From Porodaedalea pini (lineage: Eukaryota > Basidiomycota > Agaricomycetes > Hymenochaetales > Hymenochaetaceae): a stretch of DNA of 64,000 bases. A model generated the notes under the pieces. That model was not told the origin of the DNA. It did not search any database and saw nothing but the letters and a program-made list of their open reading frames with translations. Position 1 is the first letter of the stretch; every line of letters starts with the position of its first letter. The stretch spans positions 434,001 to 498,000 of the forward strand of contig NBAY01000025.1 in NCBI GenBank assembly GCA_002794775.1. Direction: 5' to 3'. Made by a program: the position numbers and the translations under genes. Positions 44,871 to 55,688 of the stretch are shown piece by piece.

Positions 44871-47622
44871 ATGTCTAACAACCTTGTCAGAAAACCATCA
44901 TACGCAGCCGTCACTGGGTCGAAGCACAATGCGGTTCCGATGGATGCATCCACCATAGTTCCAGATGATGTCCCACCCGTTAAGGACAGCACACCTTCAA
45001 ACAGCATCTCTGGTGTGGATGGACCTTGGACAGAGGTCCCTCATCACAAGTGTGGCCGTCCCAGCAAGAAGGAAGCCATGAAAGCCAGTGTTCAAGCCAT
45101 GCCTGCAACTGCAATACAAGGCAGCATCAATATGTCCCGACCTCCTAAGTGCAAGGCAGCTAAGGATGCATCTGCCCATGAGTTTCTATACAATGATGCA
45201 TAATGAATAACAACTTACATGGTGGCAGAACAGACTGGGAGCCTGTAAAAAAGAAGGTCAGAAAGCCAAAGGGCGAGCGTAACATAACTGAGGATGATAT
45301 AGTGTGTTCTCCTGCTCAATGTGTCTATCTTTGAATTGCTTACTATGACTTGCACTCAGGCACAGCAGGAACATTTGTCTCAGATCAGCAGTGGTCGTTC
45401 GTCTCCCCAGTTAATTGGGATGCAAGCTGTCAAAGTAGTGCTGCCTGTCAAAAAAAAGCATGGTGTGAAGCAGCCCCTTGTGCATGGTGTGTGTTTAGAG
45501 GCAATTTATTCTTTCAACAAGCAGCATTGAAAGCTCGAATGTCTAGATCATGCAGCATCAAAGTTTTGTACTGTTCATATTAGTGACTCCGATGATGCCC
45601 TTCATTCAACCGCCAGTGATGCAGCTGCTCCTGTCGAAACACATAGCCCTATCAAATTTGAGCCGTATGTGATGGAAAGGGGAAAGAGGCAGGTCAAAAA
45701 AAAAGGTATGTCGCATAAACCCTATTCACATAGTTATTCTCTAATATTATTGTAAACGTAGCTGCTCGCAAGGCCATAAAGGAGGCCACTGAGATCAAGG
45801 TTGACAACACAAAAAGTAAGTCGGTAAAAATGACATGTACTTCTCAGTTACTCAAACTTTACTGAGTCGCTATAGATGCTGCACTTGCAGCAATTTCTAG
45901 ACCTCCTGTCTATGCTGAAGCGGCATCTCATTCACAAATGTGCACAGCAGACATACCAAGGAAGCCAAAGTGGGCTTCAAAGCCTGCAGCAAGCCTGCCT
46001 GCATCTCATGTTCTTTCTACTGGGAGAAAAGCTAATGCGAAGCAGACATGGGCAGCACAGACCTCGAACTTTGTGCCAGCCATTGCTCCTCCAGGTAAAG
46101 AGAATGTTGTTGTGTCATCTCGTCTTCAGTCCACAGAACAGGAGAAGCACAAGCTACGTGTAGTAAGTCCTGTACTCATTTTATTGTGATTTCTGACTGC
46201 AGACTTGCATTTGAAGGACAAATGAGCTTGCGAAGGTAAAGACAAAGATCTTGATGAGCCAGGCAGTGAGGAAGAGTATGATGAGGATGAGGATGATGAG
46301 GAAGGGTCAGATGATGAAGACGATCAAGATCTATTTGATACTGCCTTGAGCAGTGAACATGAATTGCGCTCGCGATTTGCTAATGAGGCAAGAATTATAA
46401 ACTTCCTATTTTACTTGTACTAACTAAACTACGCTACAGGCCATCTCCATTTTAGGAGACAAGAGTGAGACAGATGGTTCGCTGTCTGTGGCCTCTGACT
46501 CCGAAAGTGTAATCAGTGTCGCAAAACCCAATACCCAAGCTAGAAGGAAATTCAATGAGGAGGTAAGCTACTCATTACAATGCTGCCTGCAGACTGACAA
46601 GGCGAATATAGAGAGTGTCGGTGAACATCACTGACTTGGAATCTGACAAGTTGCAAACAGATGTTGATGGCGAGCCAGCATCTGTGGCTACGTCTGAGCT
46701 TGATTCTGTGACCTCCTTCACTCAGTTTGCAGAGCTGCTCCATCTCAAATCAATCGAGCTCGTCAATCCACACAAACCAAAACTTTTGCTGCAGCCACCA
46801 AGGGTCTGCAAAGTGCTAGGTGATGTATTTGATGACCTGTGCAGTTCTATTCTTCTGCACGGTGTTGTTTTAGATGGTGACGAGCGCGATACAATGATTA
46901 TAAAGGTTGGAGTTGATGCCGCTCGAAGAAACAATGAGCATGAAATCACAAAACGTATTCTGTCAGGCGAAGGTGTTTACTACATTGCTATTAGAAGACT
47001 GGTATGCCATTTCAACCGTGATCAAAACTTTCTGACTTTTTTTTTCATTTTTTTTTTTTTTTTCAGATATCTGAACGCATTAGTTCCTCACGCGGTTATT
47101 TGAGGGACATTGCTGTTGATGCCATCCATCTGTATGGATTACCTACCCCAAAGGAGACTGCAGGTGATGTGATCGCTGCGCTGAAGTTTCAACAAAAGTA
47201 TATATATACAGATCCAACAGCAGTAAGCGCTTCACTTGACATATCATCATCAATACTGATGGTGTTCTGATAGCCCTCTGCCTCATCAGCCTTCCGACAT
47301 GAAGCTATAGAGTATACACTTTGTCATATGCTTTTTTATCCGGTAAAAGGTGCAAAATGCTCGATCTTTGATATCCACCCTGAAATCTTCACATCAACAT
47401 TCCCCAACCATCCTGACAAGAAGGAGATACCAGCTACCATTGTCACAGGTGTGGCTTTACTTGTGCATCAGGTCTATTCTTTCAATCCCCTTGACTAAGC
47501 TTTACACATTAGATATACTACGCATTGGTGACATATACCCATGTTCACAAGCATAAACTTCCTGAGATGACTCTCCCAAACTTTCGCATGGAGTACGCAG
47601 TTCATCTCCAAAGCCTCGTCAA

Positions 47623-48046
47623 TGTCAGAACTCGAACTTTCCCTTTTCTTTTATTTTCCCTTTTACCATTTCCTTTCTTTGAATCGCCCTTTTTCATTAT
47701 ATTTAATCATCTTTCAAATCATTTCCCACAATTCCTTCACATGACCGTCATTCATTCCATTCCATCTGCCCATGTGACATTAGGTAATATAGTCTCACGG
47801 TTGTCACTATATAAGGTCTCAGGAATTGCATGAACTCCTTGTTCTGCTTTTCCTCTTACCTCCGCGACAACCTAGGTGAGACTCGTCCCCCTTGTATTAG
47901 TTTAGTCTTGTATTAATCCTCTTACCTCTGTGACGACCTAGCCTGAGTAAGCGTGTCCTGAGTCTACGCTCAAGTATAGCATGTCCCAGACGACAGTCAG
48001 CTGAGGCCTGCCCAGTCCGAGTCGTCTCCCGGACTCCCGCCTAACA
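47623..48046 (+). repeat. Gypsy copy 2 5' LTR
   Basis: TGTCAG...CTAACA. TATATAA box at 47808-47814. The predicted transcript start region carries GTTCTGCTTTT at 47841-47851. It lies inside the DUF6532-like exon. Confidence 0.95.
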
Positions 48047-48058
48047 TAAAAGCAGAAC
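47841..48058 (+). promoter_or_regulatory. Gypsy copy 2 self-priming pair
   Basis: GTTCTGCTTTT (47841-47851) and its exact complement AAAAGCAGAAC (48048-48058), one base past the LTR end. The first member is 26 nt after the TATATAA box. The flanking bases do not pair, so the match is exactly 11 nt, as in Tf1. Confidence 0.7.
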
Positions 48059-48768
48059 CCCACCCAGGCCCATCCCCAGCATATGTCGTCGCTGCTGACT
48101 TGCCTTCACTCGGTCTAGAGGAGTGCTCCCCTTGAAAGACTTGACGTGTAAACCCCCTGAACGACAAACCCTCAACCCTGCCCGGACATTTTCGGATGTT
48201 CGTGTATTACATAAACACTTCAACCGACTTTTCTGACCCTGGCTCTCCGAATTAGCCTCTGGTGGAGCATGCACCTGACGTGGACGTGGGCAACCAGACA
48301 AGTACAAACCTCAACAGCAATCTCATTTGTGATCTCGCTCAGCTCCTACCGCCTCGTCATCAACTTCACCGATGAACCCGTTCAATGTTGGCGTGACCCT
48401 GGATTGAACGCACAGCCCATCCCTGTTCCCCCTTTGGTCTAGTCAAGATAGATCTCACAGAGGAACAACAGCAGGCCCTACCCTCATCCTCACAGTTTGA
48501 CCCAGACCGCGCTTCGTACATCACAACCAACAGCGAGCACGTCACCCACAACATCTGGTGGAGCGACGTCAGACACGCTTGGTACTCGACTAACGAACAA
48601 GCTCAACGAGTTTGGTGGGCGCCTCGAGCCCCTCATGCACCATCGTCCCCTACCGTCTCAACATTGTCGGTCATCCTTCCTAGCGAACCAGGAGGCTATC
48701 GTACACCCCGTAGAGATTCATCACCGCCAACACCTCCCAAACACCTATCCCACACGCTAGCACTGACA

Positions 48769-50786
48769 ATGTCAACGTCTACGGGTTTCACTCAGCAACA
48801 ACAACGGGAGCTTGCAGCGTTAATCGCTGCAGCCTTTACTCAGCAAGCGGCGAATGTCCCTGCTGTGCAAGCTGGGAATGCCCCGCCCCCCAACATTGAC
48901 GTCGCTCGGCCATGCAAATTCACTGGCGGTGATGATTACCTCGATTTCAAGCACAAAGTCCTTCTCTTTGTCTCGGCAAACCCGACGAGATATCCCTCAT
49001 CATCGAGCAAGATCTATGTCGCACTCTCCTATCTCAAGGGTGGAAACGCATTGACGTGGGCACAAAACTATGTCCAGGAATTCACAACAAGCGGGGTTGT
49101 GAGTTTCACAGATAGCTGGACCAGGTTCCAGGAACAACTGGATGCCTCGTTTGATGATCCGAACAGAAAGGAGAAGGCCCTGAAAGAATTCTGAGAGAAA
49201 ATTCAGAAGGACCTCTCAGCCGACGAGTTCTTCCAGAAGCTCGATGTAATCATCAAGGTGGCAGACCTGAAGGACGACAGCGTAATCTGTGATCACCTGA
49301 AACGTGCGATGAACATCGAGGTGGTCTGTGGAGTGTTAAGGTCGACCCCGGTCCCGACGACATACGATGCCTGGAAGAAAAAGGCCATAGAGATCGATCG
49401 TGGCAAACAGCAGATTTGGGCCATCCAGCGAGGCCGCGCACTACCCCTCCAGCGCCCTCTGCAGCAACAGGCGCCGCCCACTCGATGACCATTCATGCCA
49501 CTGCACTCCGACAAGCACGATGTAGATCCTGACTTAGGGGTGTCTGGGATCAACGGTCCTTTTGGGGACGTGATCGCGTTGCTCTGGGAGGTTAGGGGTA
49601 GACTGCGGTGAGATCGCTCGACGTACCGGTACGCGTCGGTATGCTTCGGTACGCACCGGTACGTGTCGATATCGAGAACAAAGGTCGGGAACTCCTGTTG
49701 TGTCTGTGGTTTGACTGGTACGGAGTTGGTACGCGTGGGTAATCAACACCGGTACGGTGTGATCACGACAAGCGGCGAGGTTCGAGTTACAAAGTATGAG
49801 ACGAGAGACGGTTTCGAAAGACGAGATGCTAAGACGAAGACGGAACGACTACAAGATTATGAGAACAAAGACAGATCGCACTCAAGTTACCCTATCTGAG
49901 GGAGACTCTGCGGTAGAACTGACTTGTCCTCTACCTACGACATGGGGTGCCTATTTATACTAAGTCCAAAGATCTATCTACAGTTAATAATTTCTATACG
50001 GGCATACTGTGCATATCAGTCGAAACATAGAGAAGTCGAAAGGAAAAGTCATAGGTCATAGAGGCATGCATAGAGTGCATAGAAATCAGAAGAACATAGG
50101 AAAAAACATAAATCATAATGAGGAAAACGTCCGCTTCACGTCCGATCACACCGGTGCTCCACTGGAACTCAGATCGTCCAATCGGTACATGGCTCCCATT
50201 GTCGGACAGCAGTCCAGTACGCGTCTTGGCTGTATGCTCCATGTGACTGCGTCCCTAATCGTCGAGATAAGATCTCCGGTATGTTCCGGTATGCTTTCAG
50301 AGGTGTCGGAACGTGCTGATGATGCGATCGCAAGGTTCTGATTCAAGACCGGACCGATCGGGTTGAGTCCGGTACTGATCGGTACGCGTCGGAACCAGTT
50401 CTTGAATGCTTCTGGAGTGATCGGTGGTGATGGGACGATCGGCACGGCTCTACAGCGACGCAACTGGTGTCACCTTTGGAGGTGCAGGCCAGCCAATGGA
50501 CGTCTCAATGAATGAGGCACAATGCTGACGCGCATGCTGGATTTGCGGTGGGCTGGATCACTTTAAGAACAAGTGCCCGCAAGGAAAACTGATTATCCAG
50601 CACATGCTGGAGCTGATGGCACCAGGCGAGCGTCGCCTCCTTGCCGACAAGCTCAGCGCGATGAAGGAATCGGCCTTCAAGGAAGTCATAGACACTCAGA
50701 GGTCGACTGTGGAAGACTATGTGGAGGAAGAAGGTGATGACGAAGAGGTCGCCGACTTGCAGGGTTTTGCGAGTGGTCAGGCGTAG
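48769..50786 (+). pseudogene. Gypsy copy 2 gag, split by insertion
   Basis: Starts MSTSTGFTQQQQRELAALIA (48769). The capsid domain continues (FTGGDDYLDFKHKVLLFVSA, YLKGGNALTWAQNYV) with a TGA at 49192-49194 where copy 1 has CGA. After ALPLQRPLQQQAPPTR another TGA occurs and the 49521-50454 insertion interrupts the frame. It resumes as ATGVTFGGAGQPMDVSMNEA, a TGA (copy 1: CGA), then the zinc knuckle CWICGGLDHFKNKC and the acidic tail to 50786. No intact capsid protein can be made. Confidence 0.88.
49521..50454. mobile_element. 934-bp insertion in gag, probable solo LTR
   Basis: Relative to copy 1 gag, homology stops at ...AAGCACGA (49520) and resumes at GCGACGCAACTGG (50455). The insert begins TGTAGATCC and ends CTCTACA, an LTR-like TG...CA inverted hexamer, and the flanks share a 4-bp site (ACGA/GCGA, differing by a CpG-type transition). 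Inside are repeated GGTACG words (49622-49760 and 50370-50392) and a TATTTATA box near 49952. There is no long coding frame. No second copy is in the window to confirm that it is an LTR. Confidence 0.55.
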
Positions 50787-50812
50787 CCACCGGGGCGACT
50801 GACCGAGAAGTT

Positions 50813-53800
50813 CCAAAGGTTTCAAGTTCGGATCCGTTAAGATATAGTCAACCGCCTGTACAATATCTAGATGCAAACAGCGTCGATGACTTTCCCAACT
50901 ACAAAAACCTTACCGGTGTGAGCGAAGAAGGCATCAAAGAGAAGTTGTTCATGACGGGAACTGGCAGACGCCAGCTGGACCTACTCCTGAACATTGGACA
51001 CAGCGTAGCGGGTGAGATGAGAGAGGTGGATGTGCATGCCCTCGTGGATTCGGGATGCACAGGATCATGCATCAACGTGAGGTTCGTCGAGCGATACGGG
51101 TTGGAGACCAAACAATACATTCGGCCCCTTGCAGTGCTCAATGCTGACGGCACGCACAATGAAGCTGGGTTGATCGAAGAATACATCGACATTGAGCTTA
51201 TGATTGGGCACCACAGGGAGAGGATTGTCCTTGCGGTGACATCACTGGCGTTGTCAAACATCTTCCTTGGTTACGATTGGCTTCAACATCACAACCCGGA
51301 GGTCGACTGGGAGACGGGTTTGATTGAATTCACCCATTGTCCAGAGGAGTGCACGATCGAGAAGGAGGATGTGAAAGAAACGAGGAGGGTGAGAGAGGTG
51401 TGAATGGACAAGACATCCTGGCCCGCATACCTCAATGACTACGCCGACATCTTCTCAGAGAAGGGATTCGAGAAGTTGCCTGAACACCGACCATGGGACC
51501 ACGTCATCGATCTGAAGCCCGACTTCAAGCCCAGCGACTGCAAGATCTACCCGCTCACGCCAACAGAGCAGCAGTCACTCAAGGACTTCCTCGACGAGAA
51601 CTTGAAGTCTGGTCACATCCGAAGGTCCATATCGCCCATGGCATCACCTTTCTTCTTCATTAAGAAAGCCGACAAATCGCTATGCCCGATTCAGGACTAC
51701 CATAAGCTCAACGATGGAACGATCAAGAACAAATATCCCCTCCCCCTCATTGACGAGCTTGTCGACAAGGTCAAGAAAGCAAAGTTCATCACGAAGCTTG
51801 ACCTTTGCTGGGGATACTACAATGTCCGGATCCGTGAAGGTGACGAATGGAAGGCAGTGTTCCGCACAAATATGGGCCTCTTTGAACCAACAGTCATGTT
51901 CTTTGGCCTCTGTAATGCACCGGCGACTTTCCAGGCCTTCGTAAACCACATTTTCAAGGGACTGATCTATGACAACCTGATCATTGTCTACCTCGATGAT
52001 ATCCTAATCCTCCCTCAGACTCTCGAGGAACATATCGAGACATCGAGGTGCGTCCTTCAGATCCTGCGAGAAAATGGCCTGTACCTGAAGCCCGAAAAGT
52101 GTGAGTTCGACACCAAGGTTGTAAAGTACCTCAGACACATCGTTGGCAACAGCGAGATCAAGGCTGACCTGGCAAAGACAGAGGTGATCGTGGACTGGCC
52201 CGTCCCATGAAACGTTAAACAACTACAGCAGTTCCTCAGCATGAAGAAACTGGCTGCAATGCTTCGTCAAGGACTACAGCAAGGTAGTCCACCCGTTAAC
52301 ATCGCTGACAGGCAAGAAGGACTGGGTATGGGAGACCGAACAGCAGGAAGCGTTCGAGGAGCTGAGACGACATCTCTGCTCACCTCCAGTCCTGGCCATC
52401 GCCAATGACAAGGGCCCTTTCCGCGTTGAAGCGGACTCATCGAACTTTGCGCTTGGTGGCGTGCTGCTACAGAAACAGGAAGGCAAATGGAGGGTAGTCA
52501 CCTACAGGTCAGAGGCGCTCCTGCCGGCGGAACAAAACTACGAGATCTACGATAAGGAGATGCTTGCAATCGTTTCGGCACTCAAGGAGTGGAGGCAGTA
52601 CCTCCTCGGTGCCTGTCACACTATTGAGATCTGGTCTGATCATGCCAACCTCACCTACTTCAAGTCAGTGCAGAAGCTGAGCTATCGCCAAGCTCGCTGG
52701 TGAACCGAACTCGAAGAATTCGACTTCCACCTCGAACATAAATCAGGGAAGACGATGGGCAAGGCGGATCTGCTGTCATGCAAAGCGGGCTACGATGAGG
52801 GCAAGGATGACAATGACGGCGTCATTTTCATCAAGGAAAAGTGGCTGAACCGTGGGGTGGTCAGAACGTCACGTGATGAGGTGTTTGACAGAGTGGGTGA
52901 AGTGCAGAGGGTGCAGCGTGAGTTGGAAAGGCCGACAGGTATGATGGAGGTCGACGGGTTGTGGCAGATGAAGGGCAAGGTATACGTGCCATTGACGATG
53001 AAGGAAGCAGTACTGTGGGAGTGCCATGACTCGGTTCTGGCAGGACACCCAGGGGCATCAAAGACGGTGGAGCTCATTCGCCGGGACTTCTGGTGGGCGT
53101 CAATGTTCTCGGATGTCCAGGCATACATTTGAGGTTGTAATCATTGTCAAAGAACAAAGGCTCTGAGAATGTCAAGGTTGAGACCATTACATCCAAACGC
53201 GGTCCCCGAGGGCCCTTGGGAAATTGTCACGATCGACCTCATCGGAGAACTCCCAGACTCGAAGGGACACAACGCCATCTGTGTCTTTGTGGACAGGTTT
53301 TTGAAACAGATGCACGCGATCCCAATGACAACGAAGCTGTCAGCGGAAGGCATGGCTCAGTTATACCGCGACCACGTCTTCCGCCTCCACGGCCTACCAA
53401 AAAAGATCATCCACAACCGAGGCACACAGTTTGACACGTCAATGATGAAGGAGCTGTACAAACTCCTATGCATCGAAGGCAACCCATCGACAGCGTACCA
53501 CCTGCAGACAGACGGTCAAACGGAACGCATCAACCAAGAGCTCGAACAATATCTCTGGCTCTTCGTTGACCATTGGCAATCGGACTGGAAAGACTGGCTC
53601 CCCCTTGCAGAGTTCGCTTACAATAATCGCGAACACTCAGCAACAAAGATGTCCCCTTTCTACGCAAACACAGGACGTCACCCTATGAGCTTCGACACCG
53701 TACAAACCTCCTCTGCCAACATGTTGGCAGAAGAATTCACGAAGCACATTAAGGAAACTCATCATGTTGCGAAGGACAATCTGGTCAAGGTGGCAGAGGA

Positions 53801-54383
53801 CATGAAGCGTTACCACAACCAAACAGCAGGAGCATCGGTAGAATACAAGGCCGGAGACAAGGTCTTCCTCGATGGATGAAATATCAGCACGGACTCGCCG
53901 ACGAAGAAACTTGCTGACAAGTGGTATGGCCCCTTCGACATCATCGACAAAGTGGGAGCAAGCGCTTATAAACTCAAGCTCCCAAAGCAATGGAAAAAGG
54001 TCCACCCCGTATTCAATGAGGCTTTGTTGAAACCGGCCATCAAACCGTCCTTCGAGAGCCAAAAACAGCCACCTCCGCCGCTGCCAGACATCGTCGAGAA
54101 CGAAGAGGAGTACGAGGTTGAGGAAGTCATAGACTCACATCTGCACCGAGGAAAATTACAGTACCTCATAAAATGGGTCGGATACAACGAATCAACTTGG
54201 CAGCCTGAGACAGACTTTGGCGAGAACGCAAAAGAGGCGATCACTGAATTTTATCTCAAACACCCTGGTGCCCCACGCAAACTCGATATCCCTCACTCGC
54301 GACTCCGTCCACTCTTCGTCAGCACTGAGCCAGACGACCGTGATCTTGGTTGGTCGGGACGCCCAACCTTGAGGGGGGGATAA
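50813..54383 (+). pseudogene. Gypsy copy 2 pol polyprotein, multiple TGA stops
   Basis: Protease (ALVDSGCTGSCINVRFVERY, about 51040), reverse transcriptase with YLDD (IVYLDDILILPQTLEEH, about 51990), RNase H (FRVEADSSNFALGGVLLQKQ), integrase (HDSVLAGHPGASKTVELIRR, GCNHCQR, VTIDLIGELPDSKGHNAICV, TDGQTERINQELEQYL) and chromodomain (LQYLIKWVGYNESTWQPETD). TGA codons occur at 51401-51403 (copy 1 CGA), 52208-52210 (copy 1 CGG), 52701-52703 (shared with copy 1), 53130-53132 (CGA) and 53877-53879 (CGA). Around 52230-52300 the frame is also disturbed. It cannot encode an active polyprotein. Confidence 0.9.
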
Positions 54384-54807
54384 TGTCAGAACTCAAACTT
54401 TCCCTTTTCTTTTATTTTCCCTTTTACCATTTCCTTTCTTTGAATCGCCCTTTTTCATTATATTTAATCATCTTTCAAATCATTTCCCACAATTCCTTCA
54501 CATGACCGTCATTCATTCCATTCCGTCTGCCCATGTGACATTAGGTAATATAGTCTCACAGTTGTCACTATATAAGGTCTCAGGAATTGCATGAACTCCT
54601 TGTTCTGCTTTTCCTCTTACCTCCGCGACAACCTAGGTGAGACTCGTCCCCCTTGTATTAGTTTAGTCTTGTATTAATCCTCTTACCTCTGTGACGACCT
54701 AGCCTGAGTAAGCGTGTCCCGAGTCTACGCTCGAGTATAGCACGTCCCAGACAACAGTCAGCTGAGGCCTGCCCAGTCCGAGTCGTCTCCCGGACTCCCA
54801 CCTAATA
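54384..54807 (+). repeat. Gypsy copy 2 3' LTR
   Basis: 424 bp. Last bases CTAATA instead of CTAACA, so the usual terminal CA is lost by a C to T change. Followed by the GTCAA duplication, then the resumed DUF6532-like reading frame. Confidence 0.95.
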
Positions 54808-55086
54808 GTCAATCTGCATCGTAGACCACGCAAGAATCATGAACTGCTCCATGACCTGTTTATTGCAGCCAACACACCTGATACACCATATGATCATTAA
54901 TTCATTATAAGATGTTACTTTGTGCTGATTCATTTACATGCTAGTGATTTAAAGGGTGAGATACAGGCTGCTGTAGATGACAGTGCATTGGACTGGGAGG
55001 ATCTATCTGATGATTAAGTGGGTTGAGTAACTACAGACATGTATGGAATGGGTATGGAATAGCATAATTTATATTGATGAAAGTTT

Positions 55087-55209
55087 GGAATACGCAAATA
55101 AATGAGGAAGGAAAGTCGGAATACATGAATAAACAATGAAGAAAAATTGAAATGCATGAATAAATGACGAAGAACTACTGGAATGCACAAATAAATGACA
55201 TAGAATACT
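55087..55209. repeat. Four degenerate ~31-bp tandem units
   Basis: Units share GGAATRCRNRAATAAATGA followed by a GAAGAA-like purine stretch. AT-rich. It lies between the end of the DUF6532-like gene and the Copia element. The word usage recalls the 70-bp repeats at 27.8 kb. Confidence 0.65.
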
Positions 55210-55334
55210 AGAGAAAGTCTAGAATACCACGGAATATGGAACACCCTTATAGAATCTGCCTAGTATGGAATCAGTCGGAATCACCGGCTGATTCTGGCGA
55301 TTCTGCTATTTTCCGCCGGGGAGGTTTTTCCTGA

Positions 55335-55598
55335 TGATATATCTCAGTCATAGTAGTAGTACAGGACTCGTGTATGTATACCTGTGTGCAATATATCTAC
55401 ATAACAATCATAAGAATAGGAAGATAGAACTGTGCATTGGAAAGCTCACCTCAGTCATAGTAGTAGTACAGGACTGAGGTGGCTATTAGGGACTGTCGGT
55501 ACTTTATATGTGCTGGTCAGGTTTGGAATAACATGAAGTGGCTGGCATAGGATCTACAGATATGGAAATGGAGTGATGTCAATCTTCTACTCTCAACA
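55335..55598 (-). repeat. Copia 3' LTR
   Basis: Matches 60809-61074 except seven CpG to TpG/CpA changes and a 2-base difference at its outer end. Contains a duplicated CTCAGTCATAGTAGTAGTAC block (about 55343-55362 and 55450-55469). Confidence 0.9.
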
Positions 55599-55688
55599 CT
55601 CCCCTCATCATGATGTTTATGGACTGAAGTAAAAAGAAATGAAAGGAAATAGTAAAGGAAAATTGAAGGAGCAGTGCATGCGTGTGAA

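Larger units (their letters stand above)
47623..54807 (+). mobile_element. Ty3/Gypsy chromovirus copy 2, full length, CpG-decayed
   Basis: LTRs of 424 bp at 47623-48046 and 54384-54807, flanked by GTCAA at 47618-47622 and 54808-54812. It is the same family as copy 1 by protein similarity but clearly diverged. The LTRs differ at nine positions by eye, eight of them CpG transitions. A 934-bp insertion (49521-50454) splits gag. At least six premature TGA codons break gag and pol. The polypurine tract is at 54371-54383 (GAGGGGGGATAA-like). Confidence 0.95.
44871..55017 (+). pseudogene. DUF6532-like Agaricomycete protein, split by Gypsy copy 2
   Basis: Starts MSNNLVRKPSYAAVTGSKHN at 44871. The N-terminal half is low complexity: KPKWASKPAASLPASHVLST, acidic EEEYDEDEDDEEGSDDEDDQ (about 46267-46326), then SVNITDLESDKLQTDVDGEP. 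The C-terminal domain spans exons from about 46740: RVCKVLGDVFDDLCSSILLH, ISERISSSRGYLRDIAVDAI, HLYGLPTPKETAGDVIAALK, KGAKCSIFDIHPEIFTSTFP, ATIVTGVALLVH and IYYALVTYTHVHKHKLPEMT. This is the layout of DUF6532 proteins, which are of unknown function. At 47622 the exon (MEYAVHLQSLVN) is interrupted by the 7.2-kb element; after the target duplication the same frame resumes as LHRRPRKNHELLHDLFIAAN, and the last exon DDSALDWEDLSDD ends at 55015-55017. Some early exons also contain stops. Confidence 0.7.

Noticed and set aside
55335..55340. Target-site duplication for the Copia element
   Set aside because: The left flank (TTCCTGA) and right flank (AATAACT) do not match for five bases. The outer LTR ends also differ, so no duplication is claimed.
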